The notes under the pieces are model-generated. The model was not told the origin of the DNA. It was given only the letters and a program-made list of their open reading frames with translations, and did no database searches. Made by a program: the position numbers and the translations under genes. Positions 16,660 to 25,035 of a DNA stretch of 64,000 nt are shown in pieces (position 1 is the first letter of the stretch; each line of letters begins with the position of its first letter). Source of the DNA: Streptomyces dengpaensis (GTDB lineage: Bacteria; Actinomycetota; Actinomycetes; Streptomycetales; Streptomycetaceae); NCBI RefSeq assembly GCF_002946835.1, contig NZ_CP026652.1, forward strand, positions 6,944,001 through 7,008,000, written 5' to 3'.

Positions 16660-18012
16660 TCAGCGAACCCGCCCCGCGGCCAGCACCACCTCTGCCAGCT
16701 CGTGGTGGCAGATGTCGCTGTGGGCCCCGGACGGGGGACCGCCGCGCTTGACCACCGCGGCGGAGTCGATGTTCACGCAGCCCGAGGTGGGCAGCCGCGT
16801 GCGCAGGGCATCGGCGAGTGTGAACCGCTTCGTGCCCGCCACCGCCTGCACCCCGTCGTGGCCCATCGCACCCCACTTGGCGCCCAGGGCGCGGCCGATG
16901 CCGAAGTCCGCCGTGGCCGTCCGGGAGTCGCCCGCGATCCGCGAGGCCAGCGGATAGATCGTGCCGAGCGCCGAGTCGAAGTGGGAGTAGCAGCAGACCA
17001 GGGGACCGTCGATGCGGTTCTGCTGGCCGTCGAGTACGCCGCTCGCCCGCGGGTCGTGCGGCAGGCGCGCCGCGAACGCGTAGTGCGAGAAGGCCCCTTG
17101 GAGCAGGGTCACCGACTTCACCGAGCGCACGCCCTCGGGCAGTCCGCGCAGCGCGAAGGAGACCAGGCGCCCGCCGAAGCTGTGCCCGACGAGGTGCACG
17201 CGTACATCCGGTGCCGCCTTGGCGAGTTGCCCGATCGCGCGCCCGAGCCCGCGCTCGCCGACCGTGCCCGCGCGCCGTTTCATGGCGTAGTACGTGGCCT
17301 GACGCAGCAGTTCCTGCGCGCCGTCCCACAGCCGTGGCAGCGCGAACGAAGTGTGCGGCACCTCCTGGTCCGCTGCGGCACCGGGCGTCCCGGCCTCGGC
17401 CAGCGCCTGGGCGAACTCGCCGCAGACCGTCGCCATGTCCCCGAACAGCATCTCGGGGTCGCTCTCCGGCACCCCCTCCGCCAGCGTGTCCGCGGCGAAG
17501 GAGGCCTGCGGTCCTTGCGGCCGGATCTCGACGAGCAGCCGTACGAGACGTCCGAACTCCTCCAACGAGGCGCCCTCGTCCGGTTGTTGCTCCAGCAGTC
17601 GGGCGATCTGCTCGACCACCGTCGCGCGGCCCGGGAACACCTCCAGGAGCGCGTGCCGGGTGTTCTCGTCGAGCACTGGCTGCCCGGCCCCGCCCCCGGA
17701 GACGTCGGCGGCCACCGACGCGGGAAGGTCGGGGATCGGCTCGTCCGAGAACCGCATCGAGGGCCACACCACTCCCACGTATCCGAGGCGCGCGCTCGGC
17801 GCGAGCCCCGGGAATGGTTCGAAGAAGCGGCTGTACAGCCGGGTGGCGACCGAGCGGTCGTTGTTCCAGCCGTGCGCGAAGACGACCAGGTCACGGACCT
17901 TGCGCTGCGCCACCTCCTTGAGCAGCCGGTCCCGCTGGCGGCCGTCCACGTCCCCCTCCGCGTCGAAGGTGAGCTCCCAGTAGGGAGAGACACTCACTTC
18001 CGGATCCGCCAT
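16660..18012 (-). CDS. Alpha/beta-hydrolase-fold protein
   Basis: This 450-residue protein has two hallmarks of a serine hydrolase: an oxyanion-region HGWNND at 47-52 and the nucleophile elbow VGHSFGG with Ser278. It has no signal peptide, so it is probably cytoplasmic. Between the two motifs lies a roughly 200-residue helical insertion. Similar proteins are annotated only as hypothetical in actinomycetes, and the substrate is unknown. The GC-rich last 20 residues abut the 14-bp repeat array, whose last unit ends 7 bp before the stop codon. Confidence 0.7.
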   Translation of the reverse strand: MADPEVSVSPYWELTFDAEGDVDGRQRDRLLKEVAQRKVRDLVVFAHGWNNDRSVATRLYSRFFEPFPGLAPSARLGYVGVVWPSMRFSDEPIPDLPASVAADVSGGGAGQPVLDENTRHALLEVFPGRATVVEQIARLLEQQPDEGASLEEFGRLVRLLVEIRPQGPQASFAADTLAEGVPESDPEMLFGDMATVCGEFAQALAEAGTPGAAADQEVPHTSFALPRLWDGAQELLRQATYYAMKRRAGTVGERGLGRAIGQLAKAAPDVRVHLVGHSFGGRLVSFALRGLPEGVRSVKSVTLLQGAFSHYAFAARLPHDPRASGVLDGQQNRIDGPLVCCYSHFDSALGTIYPLASRIAGDSRTATADFGIGRALGAKWGAMGHDGVQAVAGTKRFTLADALRTRLPTSGCVNIDSAAVVKRGGPPSGAHSDICHHELAEVVLAAGRVR

Positions 18013-18157
18013 GACAAGCCCCCTCGTCCCCCGTGGGCGGTGCGATCTACGCGCATCGTCCTACTGGCGGCCAGGGTTGGCCATAGGCCACGACCCATCC
18101 GTACCTAGCCCGTGAACGAAACTCATCCGAGGGTGTGACGCGTCTGAGGGGTCTGGC

Positions 18158-18212
18158 GCATCAGACGGATCAGCCGCGTCGGTACGCGTCAGACGCATCA
18201 GATGCGTCAGTA
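18158..18212. repeat. 9-bp degenerate tandem repeat at the end of the DUF1343 gene
   Basis: Units GCATCAGAC, GGATCAGCC, GCGTCGGTA, GCGTCAGAC, GCATCAGAT and GCGTCAGTA follow each other with one extra base. The array runs up to and into the stop codon of the minus-strand gene. The units are nearly self-complementary (GACGC/GCGTC) and may form a terminator. Confidence 0.6.
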
Positions 18213-19481
18213 GAGGAGGTATTCCTTCCGCACCTGCCGGAACGCGCTCAGTTCGTCCTGCCAAGCCGCCACGACCTCGTCGGTCGTCGCTCCCGCGTCG
18301 ATCATCGAGCGTACGCGCGTGGAGCCCGTCAGCTTGTCGATCCAGTTGTCGGAGCGCCAAGTGAAGCCGCTCCAGACCTTCTTGGCGGTCACCAGGAGGC
18401 CGATTCCGGTGCGTACGGGGTCGTACGCCGCCCGGTCGTGCACATGGATCTGTACGCCCCCGATGGTCTTGCCCTGGAACTTGGAGAAGGTGGGAGCGAA
18501 GTACGCCTCTCTGAAGTGCACGCCGGGAAGCCCCAGTCGGCCGGCCTCGCGAGCCCACCGGCCGTCGACGCCCTCCGCGCCCAGCAGCTCGAACGGGCGG
18601 GTCGTGCCCCGCCCCTCCGACAGGTTCGTCGCTTCGAAGAGACACGTCCCCGAGTACACCAGGGCGGTGTCGGGAGTCGGCATGTTCGGGCTCGGCGGCA
18701 CCCAGGGGAGGCCGGAGGCGTCGTAGAACTCCGAACGCTTCCAGCCGGACATCAATACGGTCTCCAGCTCCACCGGCTTCGCGAGGAACTCCCCGTTGAA
18801 CAGCCGCGCCAGCTCCGTCACGGTCATCCCGTGCGCCTGCGCGATGGGCTGCCGTCCGACGAACGTCGCGAACTCCTTGTGCAGGACGGGTCCTTGGGCC
18901 GCGCGCCCGGTCACCGGGTTCGGCCGGTCGAGCACCACGAAGCGCTTTCCGGCGAGCTGTGCGGCCTCCATGCAGTCGTAGAGCGTCCAGATGTACGTGT
19001 AGAAGCGCGCGCCCACGTCCTGGATGTCGAAGACGACGGTGTCCACGCCGGAGGCGGTGAAGATGTCGGCGAGTGGCTGACCGCTCTTCAAGTACGTGTC
19101 GTAGACAGGCAGTCCGGTCGCCGGGTCGTCGTAGCGGCCCTCGGAGCCGCCCGCCTGCGCGGTGCCGCGGAAGCCGTGTTCGGGGCCGAAGACGGCGATC
19201 AGGTCCACGTGGTCGTCGGCGTGCATGACATCGACGATGTGGCGTACGTCGCGGGTGACGCCGGTGGGGTTCGTGACGATGCCGGTCCGCTGGCCGCGGA
19301 GCTGGGCGTAGCCGCCCTCGGCCAGTCGCTCGAAGCCGGTACGCAGCCTGCGGCCGCCGGCTTCTCCCGCCATGGCCGGCACCGGCGTCAGCGCCGCCGC
19401 GGCGGTGCCGGCGGCGAGCAGGGCCCGTCTGGACATGGGGGTCCCCGCGCTTCGAGCGGAGCCGAGAATGTGGGGGAGCAT
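18207..19481 (-). CDS. Exported DUF1343/NamZ-like exo-N-acetylmuramidase
   Basis: This 424-residue protein belongs to the DUF1343 family, for which Bacillus NamZ is an exo-beta-N-acetylmuramidase acting on peptidoglycan fragments. A Tat signal is visible: MSRRALLAAG followed by an Ala-rich run and a likely cleavage site after AMA, about residues 16-39. Family stretches include GIVTNPTGV, FGPEHGFRG, DIQDVGARFYTYIWT and EGRGTTRPFE. The ATG at 19481 has GGAGG 5 bases upstream, so 15 residues precede the Tat motif. The predicted role is cell-wall recycling outside the membrane. Confidence 0.85.
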   Translation of the reverse strand: MLPHILGSARSAGTPMSRRALLAAGTAAAALTPVPAMAGEAGGRRLRTGFERLAEGGYAQLRGQRTGIVTNPTGVTRDVRHIVDVMHADDHVDLIAVFGPEHGFRGTAQAGGSEGRYDDPATGLPVYDTYLKSGQPLADIFTASGVDTVVFDIQDVGARFYTYIWTLYDCMEAAQLAGKRFVVLDRPNPVTGRAAQGPVLHKEFATFVGRQPIAQAHGMTVTELARLFNGEFLAKPVELETVLMSGWKRSEFYDASGLPWVPPSPNMPTPDTALVYSGTCLFEATNLSEGRGTTRPFELLGAEGVDGRWAREAGRLGLPGVHFREAYFAPTFSKFQGKTIGGVQIHVHDRAAYDPVRTGIGLLVTAKKVWSGFTWRSDNWIDKLTGSTRVRSMIDAGATTDEVVAAWQDELSAFRQVRKEYLLY

Positions 19482-19659
19482 AGTGACCTCCGTGATCGCG
19501 GAAGGTTGCCATGGGCACGGTAAGCGCTCCTGCAGGAAGTTTGTACCTGCCAGACGTCCGTGGCTTGTCGGGCCCAGCGGCGGAGCCGCGGAATGTCACA
19601 CCCCCGCGCCCCTGCGGGGCGCTCCGGTACGGGACGAAATCGCCCTTCCCTAGCTACAT

Positions 19660-19673
19660 ACCGACTGGTTAGT
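19660..19673. promoter_or_regulatory. TetR-type operator before the SDR/acyl-CoA synthetase operon
   Basis: ACCGACTGGTTAGT fits the self-complementary pattern ACYRACYRGTYRGT common for TetR repressors of acyl-CoA genes. It lies 45 bp before the SDR start. The operon's last gene encodes a TetR protein that may bind here. A perfect GCGCCCC/GGGGCGC hairpin sits just upstream at 19606-19622. Confidence 0.45.
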
Positions 19674-19718
19674 GTAACGCTGCAGCAAAGCCGATTCGCG
19701 TCGCGCCGAAGGAGACCG

Positions 19719-20483
19719 ATGGTGGGAGCCGTGCAGGATGCCGGAGTGGTCGTCACCGGAGCAGGAGGCGGGATCGGGGCCGCCCTGGCCCGTCGTTTCG
19801 CCGCCGAAGGGGCCAGGGTCGTCGTCAACGACCTGGATGCCGCCAAGGCCAAGGCCGTGGCCGACGAGATCGGCGGTATCGCGGTCCCGGGCGACGCGTC
19901 CGCGATCGTGGCCGAGGCCCGCGACGCCCTCGGCGGCACCGTCGACGTCTACTGCGCCAACGCGGGCGTCGGCTCCGGCGGCACCGAGGCGGCCGACGAC
20001 AAGGTCTGGGAGCTCGCCTGGGACGTCAACGTGATGGCGCACGTCCGCGCCGCCCAGGAGCTGCTCCCGGCCTGGCTGGAGCGCGGCAGCGGCCGCTTCG
20101 TCTCCACCGTGTCGGCCGCCGGACTGCTCACCATGATCGGCGCCGCGCCTTACAGCGTCACCAAGCACGGCGCGTACGCCTTCGCCGAGTGGCTCTCGCT
20201 GACATACCGCCACCGTGGCCTCAAGGTCCACGCGATCTGTCCGCAGGGCGTGCGCACCGACATGCTCGCCGCCACCGGCAGCGCCGGCGACCTGGTGCTC
20301 CAGCCGACCGCCATCGAGCCCGAGGACGTCGCGGACGCGCTCTTCGCGGGCATCGAGGAGGACCGCTTCCTGATCCTGCCGCACCCCGAGGTCGCCGGGT
20401 ACTACCAGGTGCGGGCCGCGGAGCCCGATCGCTGGCTGACCACCATGAACCACATCCAGCAGAAGTGGGAGGCGGGCCGGTGA
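19719..20483 (+). CDS. Short-chain dehydrogenase/reductase
   Basis: This 254-residue classical SDR has the cofactor motif TGAGGGIG at about 14-21, an acidic Asp at the end of the second strand (VVVNDLD) favouring NAD(H), CANAG at about 80-84, a catalytic Ser in VSTVSAAG, and the YSVTK active site. A GAAGGAG sits 5 bases before the ATG. Its stop overlaps the start of the acyl-CoA synthetase by 4 bases (GTGA), so they are translationally coupled. The set suggests oxidation or reduction of a lipid or terpenoid acid intermediate, but the substrate is unknown. Confidence 0.88.
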   Translation: MVGAVQDAGVVVTGAGGGIGAALARRFAAEGARVVVNDLDAAKAKAVADEIGGIAVPGDASAIVAEARDALGGTVDVYCANAGVGSGGTEAADDKVWELAWDVNVMAHVRAAQELLPAWLERGSGRFVSTVSAAGLLTMIGAAPYSVTKHGAYAFAEWLSLTYRHRGLKVHAICPQGVRTDMLAATGSAGDLVLQPTAIEPEDVADALFAGIEEDRFLILPHPEVAGYYQVRAAEPDRWLTTMNHIQQKWEAGR

Positions 20484-22147
20484 CGGCGTCCCCCTACACC
20501 GCCCAGCCCTGGCTGGCCCTGCTCAACGACGCCCAGCGCGCCCCCGTCAGCCCCGCCGCCACGCTGGTGCACGCCCTGCGCGACGCCGTGGCGCACACCC
20601 CGGACCGCACCGCCCTCGCCTACTTCGACGGGCGGCTGAGCTACCGCGAGGTGGACGAGCTCAGCGACTCCGTCGCCGGGCACCTCGCCGCCCGTGGCCT
20701 GGAGCGCGGCGACCGGGTGGCGATCCTGCTGCAGAACTCCCCGCACTTCGTGCTCGCCCTGCTCGGCGCCTGGAAGGCGGGCGCGACCGTCGTACCCGTC
20801 AACCCGATGTACAAGTCGGGCGAGGTCCGGCACGTACTCCACGACGCGGAAGTGAGCGCCCTGGTGTGCTCGGACCGCGCGTGGGACTCGTATCTGCGCG
20901 AGACGGCCGCCGACTCGCCCGTACGCATCGCGCTGACGGCCTGTGAGCTGGATCTCCAGACCCGCAACGACACGCGCGTGCTGGGCTTCGAGCGGCTGCC
21001 GGTCGCGGAAGGCACCGACGACCTCGTGGCCGTCGCCCGACAGGGCCACAAGGCTCCAGAAGGCCGCGGCCTCGACTCCGCCGACACCGCGCTGATCAGC
21101 TACACCTCGGGCACGAGTGGCACCCCCAAGGGGGCCACCAACACGCACGGCAACATCATGTACAACGCCGAGCGGCAGCGGACGGGCCTGGAGCTGCCCG
21201 ATGGGCCGGTGTACTTCGCGCTGGCGCCGCTGTTCCACATCACCGGGATGGTCTGCCAGCTCGTGACCTGCCTCAACAGCGCGGGCACGCTGGTCCTCGC
21301 CTACCGCTTCGAGGCAGGGGTCGTCCTCGACGCGTTCGCCGAACACCGGCCCGTGTTCACGGTGGGCCCGTCGACCGCCTTCATGGCGCTGGCCGCACAC
21401 CCGGCGGTCACGCGGGACCACTTCTCCTCCTTCGTGAACATCTCCTCCGGCGGCGCCCCGCTGCCGCCCGCGCTGGTGGAGAAGTTCCGGGCCGGGTTCG
21501 GGCCGTACATCCGCAACGGCTACGGGCTCACCGAGTGCACCGCGCCCTGCGCCTCCGTGCCCCCGGGCCTGGAGGCGCCCGTCGACCCGGTCTCGGGGAC
21601 GCTGGCCGTGGGCGTGCCGGGCCCCGACACGGTCGTCCGCATCGTCGACGACCAGGGGCAGGAGGTCCCGCTCGGGGAGCAGGGCGAGATCCTCGTACGC
21701 GGCCCCCAGGTCGTACCCGGCTACTGGCGCCGCCCCGACGCCACCGCCGAGACCTTCCCGGACGGTGAGCTGCGCACCGGCGACATCGGGTTCATGGACT
21801 CCGACGGCTGGCTGTACGTGGTCGACCGCAAGAAGGACATGATCAACGCGTCCGGCTTCAAGGTGTGGCCCCGCGAGGTCGAGGACGTCCTCTACACCCA
21901 CCCCGCGGTCCGTGAGGCCGCCGTGGTCGGGATACCCGACGGCTACCGCGGCGAGACCGTCAAGGCGTACATCAGCCTGCGTCCGGGCGCGCAGGAGGAC
22001 CCCGACGCGCTCGCCGCGTACTGCAGGGAGAGACTGGCCGCCTACAAATATCCGCGCCAGGTGGAGATCCTGCCCGAATTGCCGAAGACGGCAAGTGGGA
22101 AGATCCTCCGGCGGGAACTGCGTTCCCGGTCCCAGGAGTCTCACTAG
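20480..22147 (+). CDS. Acyl-CoA synthetase (class I adenylate-forming)
   Basis: This 555-residue AMP-forming ligase activates a carboxylic acid to its CoA thioester. The phosphate-binding SYTSGTSGTPKG is at about 206-217, the GYGLTECTAP motif follows, then the hinge and C-terminal YVVDRKKDMINASGFKVWP, and the catalytic lysine near the end in KTASGKILRRE. The GTG start overlaps the preceding SDR stop. The gene is followed by a TetR regulator 35 bp downstream. It probably acts on a medium/long-chain or cyclic acid, delivering the CoA ester to beta-oxidation enzymes. Confidence 0.9.
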   Translation: MTASPYTAQPWLALLNDAQRAPVSPAATLVHALRDAVAHTPDRTALAYFDGRLSYREVDELSDSVAGHLAARGLERGDRVAILLQNSPHFVLALLGAWKAGATVVPVNPMYKSGEVRHVLHDAEVSALVCSDRAWDSYLRETAADSPVRIALTACELDLQTRNDTRVLGFERLPVAEGTDDLVAVARQGHKAPEGRGLDSADTALISYTSGTSGTPKGATNTHGNIMYNAERQRTGLELPDGPVYFALAPLFHITGMVCQLVTCLNSAGTLVLAYRFEAGVVLDAFAEHRPVFTVGPSTAFMALAAHPAVTRDHFSSFVNISSGGAPLPPALVEKFRAGFGPYIRNGYGLTECTAPCASVPPGLEAPVDPVSGTLAVGVPGPDTVVRIVDDQGQEVPLGEQGEILVRGPQVVPGYWRRPDATAETFPDGELRTGDIGFMDSDGWLYVVDRKKDMINASGFKVWPREVEDVLYTHPAVREAAVVGIPDGYRGETVKAYISLRPGAQEDPDALAAYCRERLAAYKYPRQVEILPELPKTASGKILRRELRSRSQESH

Positions 22148-22182
22148 ACAACAGCTTGTGACGGACAACGCTAGGAAGGCAG

Positions 22183-22785
22183 GTGGCGGCAGTGCCCAGG
22201 ACGACGGACGGTGACGGTACGCCCGTCCCGCAGCGGCTCTTGGCCGCCGCCACCCGGCTCTTCGCCGAGCAGGGCTACGACCGCACCTCCGTGCAGGAGA
22301 TCGTCGAGGCGGCGGGCGTCACCAAGGGGGCGCTCTATCACTACTTCGGCTCCAAGGACGATCTGCTGCATGAGGTGTACGCGCGCGTGCTGCGTATCCA
22401 GCAGGAGCGACTGGACGCCTTCGCCGACGCCGACGCCCCTGTCGAGGAGCGGTTGCGTGGTGCCGCGGCCGACGTGGTCGTCACGACGATCGACAATCTC
22501 GACGACGCGTCGATCTTCTTCCGCTCCATGCACCACCTCAGCCCCGAGAAGCTGAAGCAGGTACGCGCCGAGCGGCGCCGTTACCACGAGCGCTTCCGCG
22601 CCCTTGTCGAAGAGGGCCAGAAGAAGGGCGTCTTCTCCACCGAGACCCCCGCCGACCTGGTCGTCGACTACCACTTCGGCTCCGTGCACCACCTGTCCAC
22701 GTGGTACCGCCCCGACGGCCCCCTAACGCCCCAGGAGGTCGCCGACCACCTGGCGGACCTGCTGCTGCGCGCGCTGCGCCCGTAG
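22183..22785 (+). CDS. TetR-family regulator of the SDR/acyl-CoA synthetase operon
   Basis: This 200-residue TetR-type regulator has the DNA-binding region at about residues 15-60 (TSVQEIVEAAGVTKGALYHY). Its C-terminal domain resembles those of lipid-responsive regulators of the KstR/FadR kind. Two GTG starts are possible, 22183 and 22192; an AGGTGG gives the second better spacing. It is the third gene after the SDR and acyl-CoA synthetase in the same direction and likely represses the operon through the palindrome at 19660-19673. Confidence 0.85.
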   Translation: MAAVPRTTDGDGTPVPQRLLAAATRLFAEQGYDRTSVQEIVEAAGVTKGALYHYFGSKDDLLHEVYARVLRIQQERLDAFADADAPVEERLRGAAADVVVTTIDNLDDASIFFRSMHHLSPEKLKQVRAERRRYHERFRALVEEGQKKGVFSTETPADLVVDYHFGSVHHLSTWYRPDGPLTPQEVADHLADLLLRALRP

Positions 22786-22799
22786 GGGGCGAGAAAAAT

Positions 22800-22830
22800 C
22801 CGCGGCCGCACCGGAGTGGTGAGGCCGCGG
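22800..22830. terminator. Hairpin terminator between tetR and the histidine-rich gene
   Basis: CCGCGGCC pairs perfectly with GGCCGCGG across a 15-base loop. On the minus strand it is followed by GATTTTT, giving a rare canonical U-tract terminator for the histidine-rich gene; on the plus strand it can end the tetR transcript. Confidence 0.7.
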
Positions 22831-22856
22831 ACGGGTGACTGTTCGTCACGGGGGGC

Positions 22857-23162
22857 TCAGTGGTCGTCCCAGTGACCCTCGTGCTCGGCGTGCCGGTGCC
22901 CGTCGTGCAGGTAGTCGAGATGGTCGCCGTGCTGGACGGCGGAGTGTCCGCAGCCCTCGCCGTGCTGGTGGCCGTGCCCGTCGTGCGCGGTGTGGCCGCT
23001 CGGCTCGCACTCGTCCCAGTGTCCTGAGTGCTCGCGGTGCAGATGGCCGTCGTGCGCGTAGTCGACGTGGTCCCCGTGCCGTACCTGGGTGTGGCCGCAG
23101 TCCGGGCCGTGGGTGTGCTCGTGGGTGGGGTGCTCCACATGGAGAGTGGTCAAGATGCTCAC
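22857..23162 (-). CDS. Histidine-rich metal-binding small protein
   Basis: This 101-residue cytoplasmic protein contains 27 histidines and five cysteines or fewer, mostly in HxH, GHxH and DGHxH patterns. It is built from two copies of a segment of about 30 residues: CGH, RHGDHVDYAHDGHLH, GHWD, then CGH, QHGDHLDYLHDGHRH, GHWD. Such proteins are common but uncharacterised in Streptomyces and are sometimes misnamed zinc permeases; there is no membrane segment. The start is a GTG. The likely role is binding or buffering of nickel, zinc or cobalt. No Zur-like box was seen upstream. Confidence 0.75.
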   Translation of the reverse strand: MSILTTLHVEHPTHEHTHGPDCGHTQVRHGDHVDYAHDGHLHREHSGHWDECEPSGHTAHDGHGHQHGEGCGHSAVQHGDHLDYLHDGHRHAEHEGHWDDH

Positions 23163-23276
23163 CTTCGGAAGAGTCGTGGCGGCGAGGAAATGACGACTCA
23201 GGCTAGCGCGACAATGTGCAGTAATTCCGGCAATTCCGGCTTGCGTGCCGTGCGACTACGCCGGAGGGTCGAGGGC

Positions 23277-24212
23277 ATGAAGGCGATCAGCTACAGCCGG
23301 TACGGCGGGCCCGACGTCCTGGAGTACGGAGACGTCCGTGACCCCAAGGTCGGGCCCGACGCCGTCCTGGTGAAGGTGCGCGCGGCGTCCGTCAACCCGG
23401 TCGACTGGAAGTGCCGCGAGGGGTACCTCGACGGGATCCTGGACCCCTTCTTCCCGGTGATCCCCGGCTGGGACGTCTCCGGAGTGGTCGTCCAACCCGG
23501 ATCGTCCGTGACGGAGTTCGCGGTCGGCGACGAGGTCATCGCGTACGCCCGGGAGGACTTCCTCTCGCGCGGCACGTTCGCCGAGTACGTCGCGGCCCCT
23601 CTCCGCACCCTCGCCCGCAAACCCCTGAACCTCTCCTTCGAAGAGGCGGCGGGCCTGCCGCTCGCGGGGCTCACCGCGTATCAGATGCTCACCAAGGTCC
23701 TCGCCGTGCGGGAGGGCGACACCGTCCTCGTCCACGCGGCCGCGGGCGGCGTCGGCTCGATCGCGGTCCAGCTCGGCCATCACCTGGGGGCGCGAGTGAT
23801 CGGCACGGCGAGCGAGTCCAACCACGATTTCGTACGGTCCCTGGGCGGCGAACCCGTCAGTTACGGCGAGGGTCTCGTCGGGCGCGTACGAGCCCTCGCG
23901 CCCGACGGTGTCGACGCGGTCTTCGACACGATCGGCGGCGACACGATGAGGATGTCCGCCGACCTGCTCGCCCCCGAGGGCCGGCTGGCCTCCATCGCCG
24001 ACCCGGACGTGGTCGGCTTCGGCGGCCGCTACTACTTCGTACGCCCGGACCCGGACGACCTCCAGCGGCTGTCCGACCTCGCCGCGCAGGGCGTCGTCTC
24101 GGTCCATGTCTCCCAGACGTTTCCGCTGGAGCAGGCGGCGGAGGCGCATCGGCTGAGCGCGGAGGGACGTACGCGGGGCAAGATCGCGGTGACGGTGGAC
24201 TGGACGGACTGA
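23277..24212 (+). CDS. NADP-dependent zinc-free quinone oxidoreductase-like protein (MDR)
   Basis: This 311-residue medium-chain dehydrogenase/reductase lacks the zinc-ligand cysteines of alcohol dehydrogenases, placing it with quinone oxidoreductase-like members. Conserved parts are MKAISYSRYGGPDVLEYGDV, the N-terminal GDEV, and the NADPH-binding AAAGGVGS at about residue 155. GGAGGG lies 8 bases before the ATG. Members reduce quinones or enones with NADPH; the physiological substrate is unknown. It stands alone between the histidine-rich gene and the DUF202 pair. Confidence 0.85.
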   Translation: MKAISYSRYGGPDVLEYGDVRDPKVGPDAVLVKVRAASVNPVDWKCREGYLDGILDPFFPVIPGWDVSGVVVQPGSSVTEFAVGDEVIAYAREDFLSRGTFAEYVAAPLRTLARKPLNLSFEEAAGLPLAGLTAYQMLTKVLAVREGDTVLVHAAAGGVGSIAVQLGHHLGARVIGTASESNHDFVRSLGGEPVSYGEGLVGRVRALAPDGVDAVFDTIGGDTMRMSADLLAPEGRLASIADPDVVGFGGRYYFVRPDPDDLQRLSDLAAQGVVSVHVSQTFPLEQAAEAHRLSAEGRTRGKIAVTVDWTD

Positions 24213-24269
24213 ACCCGCGAGCCCTGACGGCTCTCAGCGCTGTGAGGGCTGTGCGGGCTCCGTGAGTCC

Positions 24270-24596
24270 TCAGAACACCAGCGCCACCGCGCACACCGCC
24301 AGCGCCACCGTGCAGAGCGTCGCCGCCGTCGCATGCAGGGGCGTGAGGGCCGGCGGGCCGTCCGTCCCCGACGTGGAGAGGACGCGGATACGGCGGTGGG
24401 CGAGGGCCAGGAAACCCAGCCAGAGCGCACAGCACGCGGCGCAGGCCAGGACTCCGGCCACCGAACGGCCGCCGCTCAGCGCCGTCTTCGCGGCGAGTAC
24501 GGCGGCCACGGTGCTGGAGAGGGTCGTACGGCGCCACGCGAGCCGCGTGCGTTCCGGCTGGAGGCCCGGGTCCCGGTCCCCGGCGGGGGCGGTCAC
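24270..24596 (-). CDS. DUF202 membrane protein (second of a pair)
   Basis: This 108-residue membrane protein has three hydrophobic segments and the DUF202 signature RTRLAWRRTTLS near its N-terminus. The GTG start overlaps the stop of the upstream DUF202 gene by four bases, so the two are translationally coupled. The family function is not established. A Lys/Arg-rich loop lies between helices 2 and 3. The stop precedes a short gap to the convergent oxidoreductase. Confidence 0.8.
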   Translation of the reverse strand: MTAPAGDRDPGLQPERTRLAWRRTTLSSTVAAVLAAKTALSGGRSVAGVLACAACCALWLGFLALAHRRIRVLSTSGTDGPPALTPLHATAATLCTVALAVCAVALVF

Positions 24597-24985
24597 CGTG
24601 CCCAGTCGGCGAGTACGACGACGACCATCGCGATGGCGACGATCGCGACGGCGATGCTCAGCAGGGCCGGGAAGCGGGACACCGGCAGGTCTCCGCCCCG
24701 GCGCATCGCCCGCTCGCAGCGGATCCAGTGGTTGACGGCGCGCAGGGAGCAGAGCACGCCTGCCGCGAGCAGGGCCAGGGCGAGGCCGACGCGCCAGCCC
24801 CAGCGGAGGTCCGGGAGGAACTGGTCCACGGCGAAGCCGCCGCCGATCAGGGCGAGGGCTGTGCGGAGCCAGGCCAGGAAGGTGCGCTCGTTCGCCAGCG
24901 AGAAACGATAGTCGGGTGTGGTGCCCTCCCCCCGGATCGCCTGGGGTGCGAACCACAACCGGACATTCCGCAACAGCTCGTTCAC
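24593..24985 (-). CDS. DUF202 membrane protein (YidH-like, first of a pair)
   Basis: This 130-residue protein has the DUF202 motif LANERTFLAWLRTALALIGG at about residues 30-49, followed by two more membrane helices. It resembles Escherichia coli YidH, whose function is unknown. It is the first gene of a coupled pair of DUF202 proteins, which suggests a hetero-oligomeric membrane complex. ATG start; no strong ribosome-binding site is visible. Confidence 0.85.
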   Translation of the reverse strand: MNELLRNVRLWFAPQAIRGEGTTPDYRFSLANERTFLAWLRTALALIGGGFAVDQFLPDLRWGWRVGLALALLAAGVLCSLRAVNHWIRCERAMRRGGDLPVSRFPALLSIAVAIVAIAMVVVVLADWAR

Positions 24986-25035
24986 GCCCAGACCCTACCG
25001 GGCCGGCGCGGGGAGGGGGCGAACAAATGACGCGG

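Noticed and set aside
23163..23276. Zur box upstream of the histidine-rich gene
   Set aside because: No TGAAAATNATTTTCA-like sequence is present in the gap.
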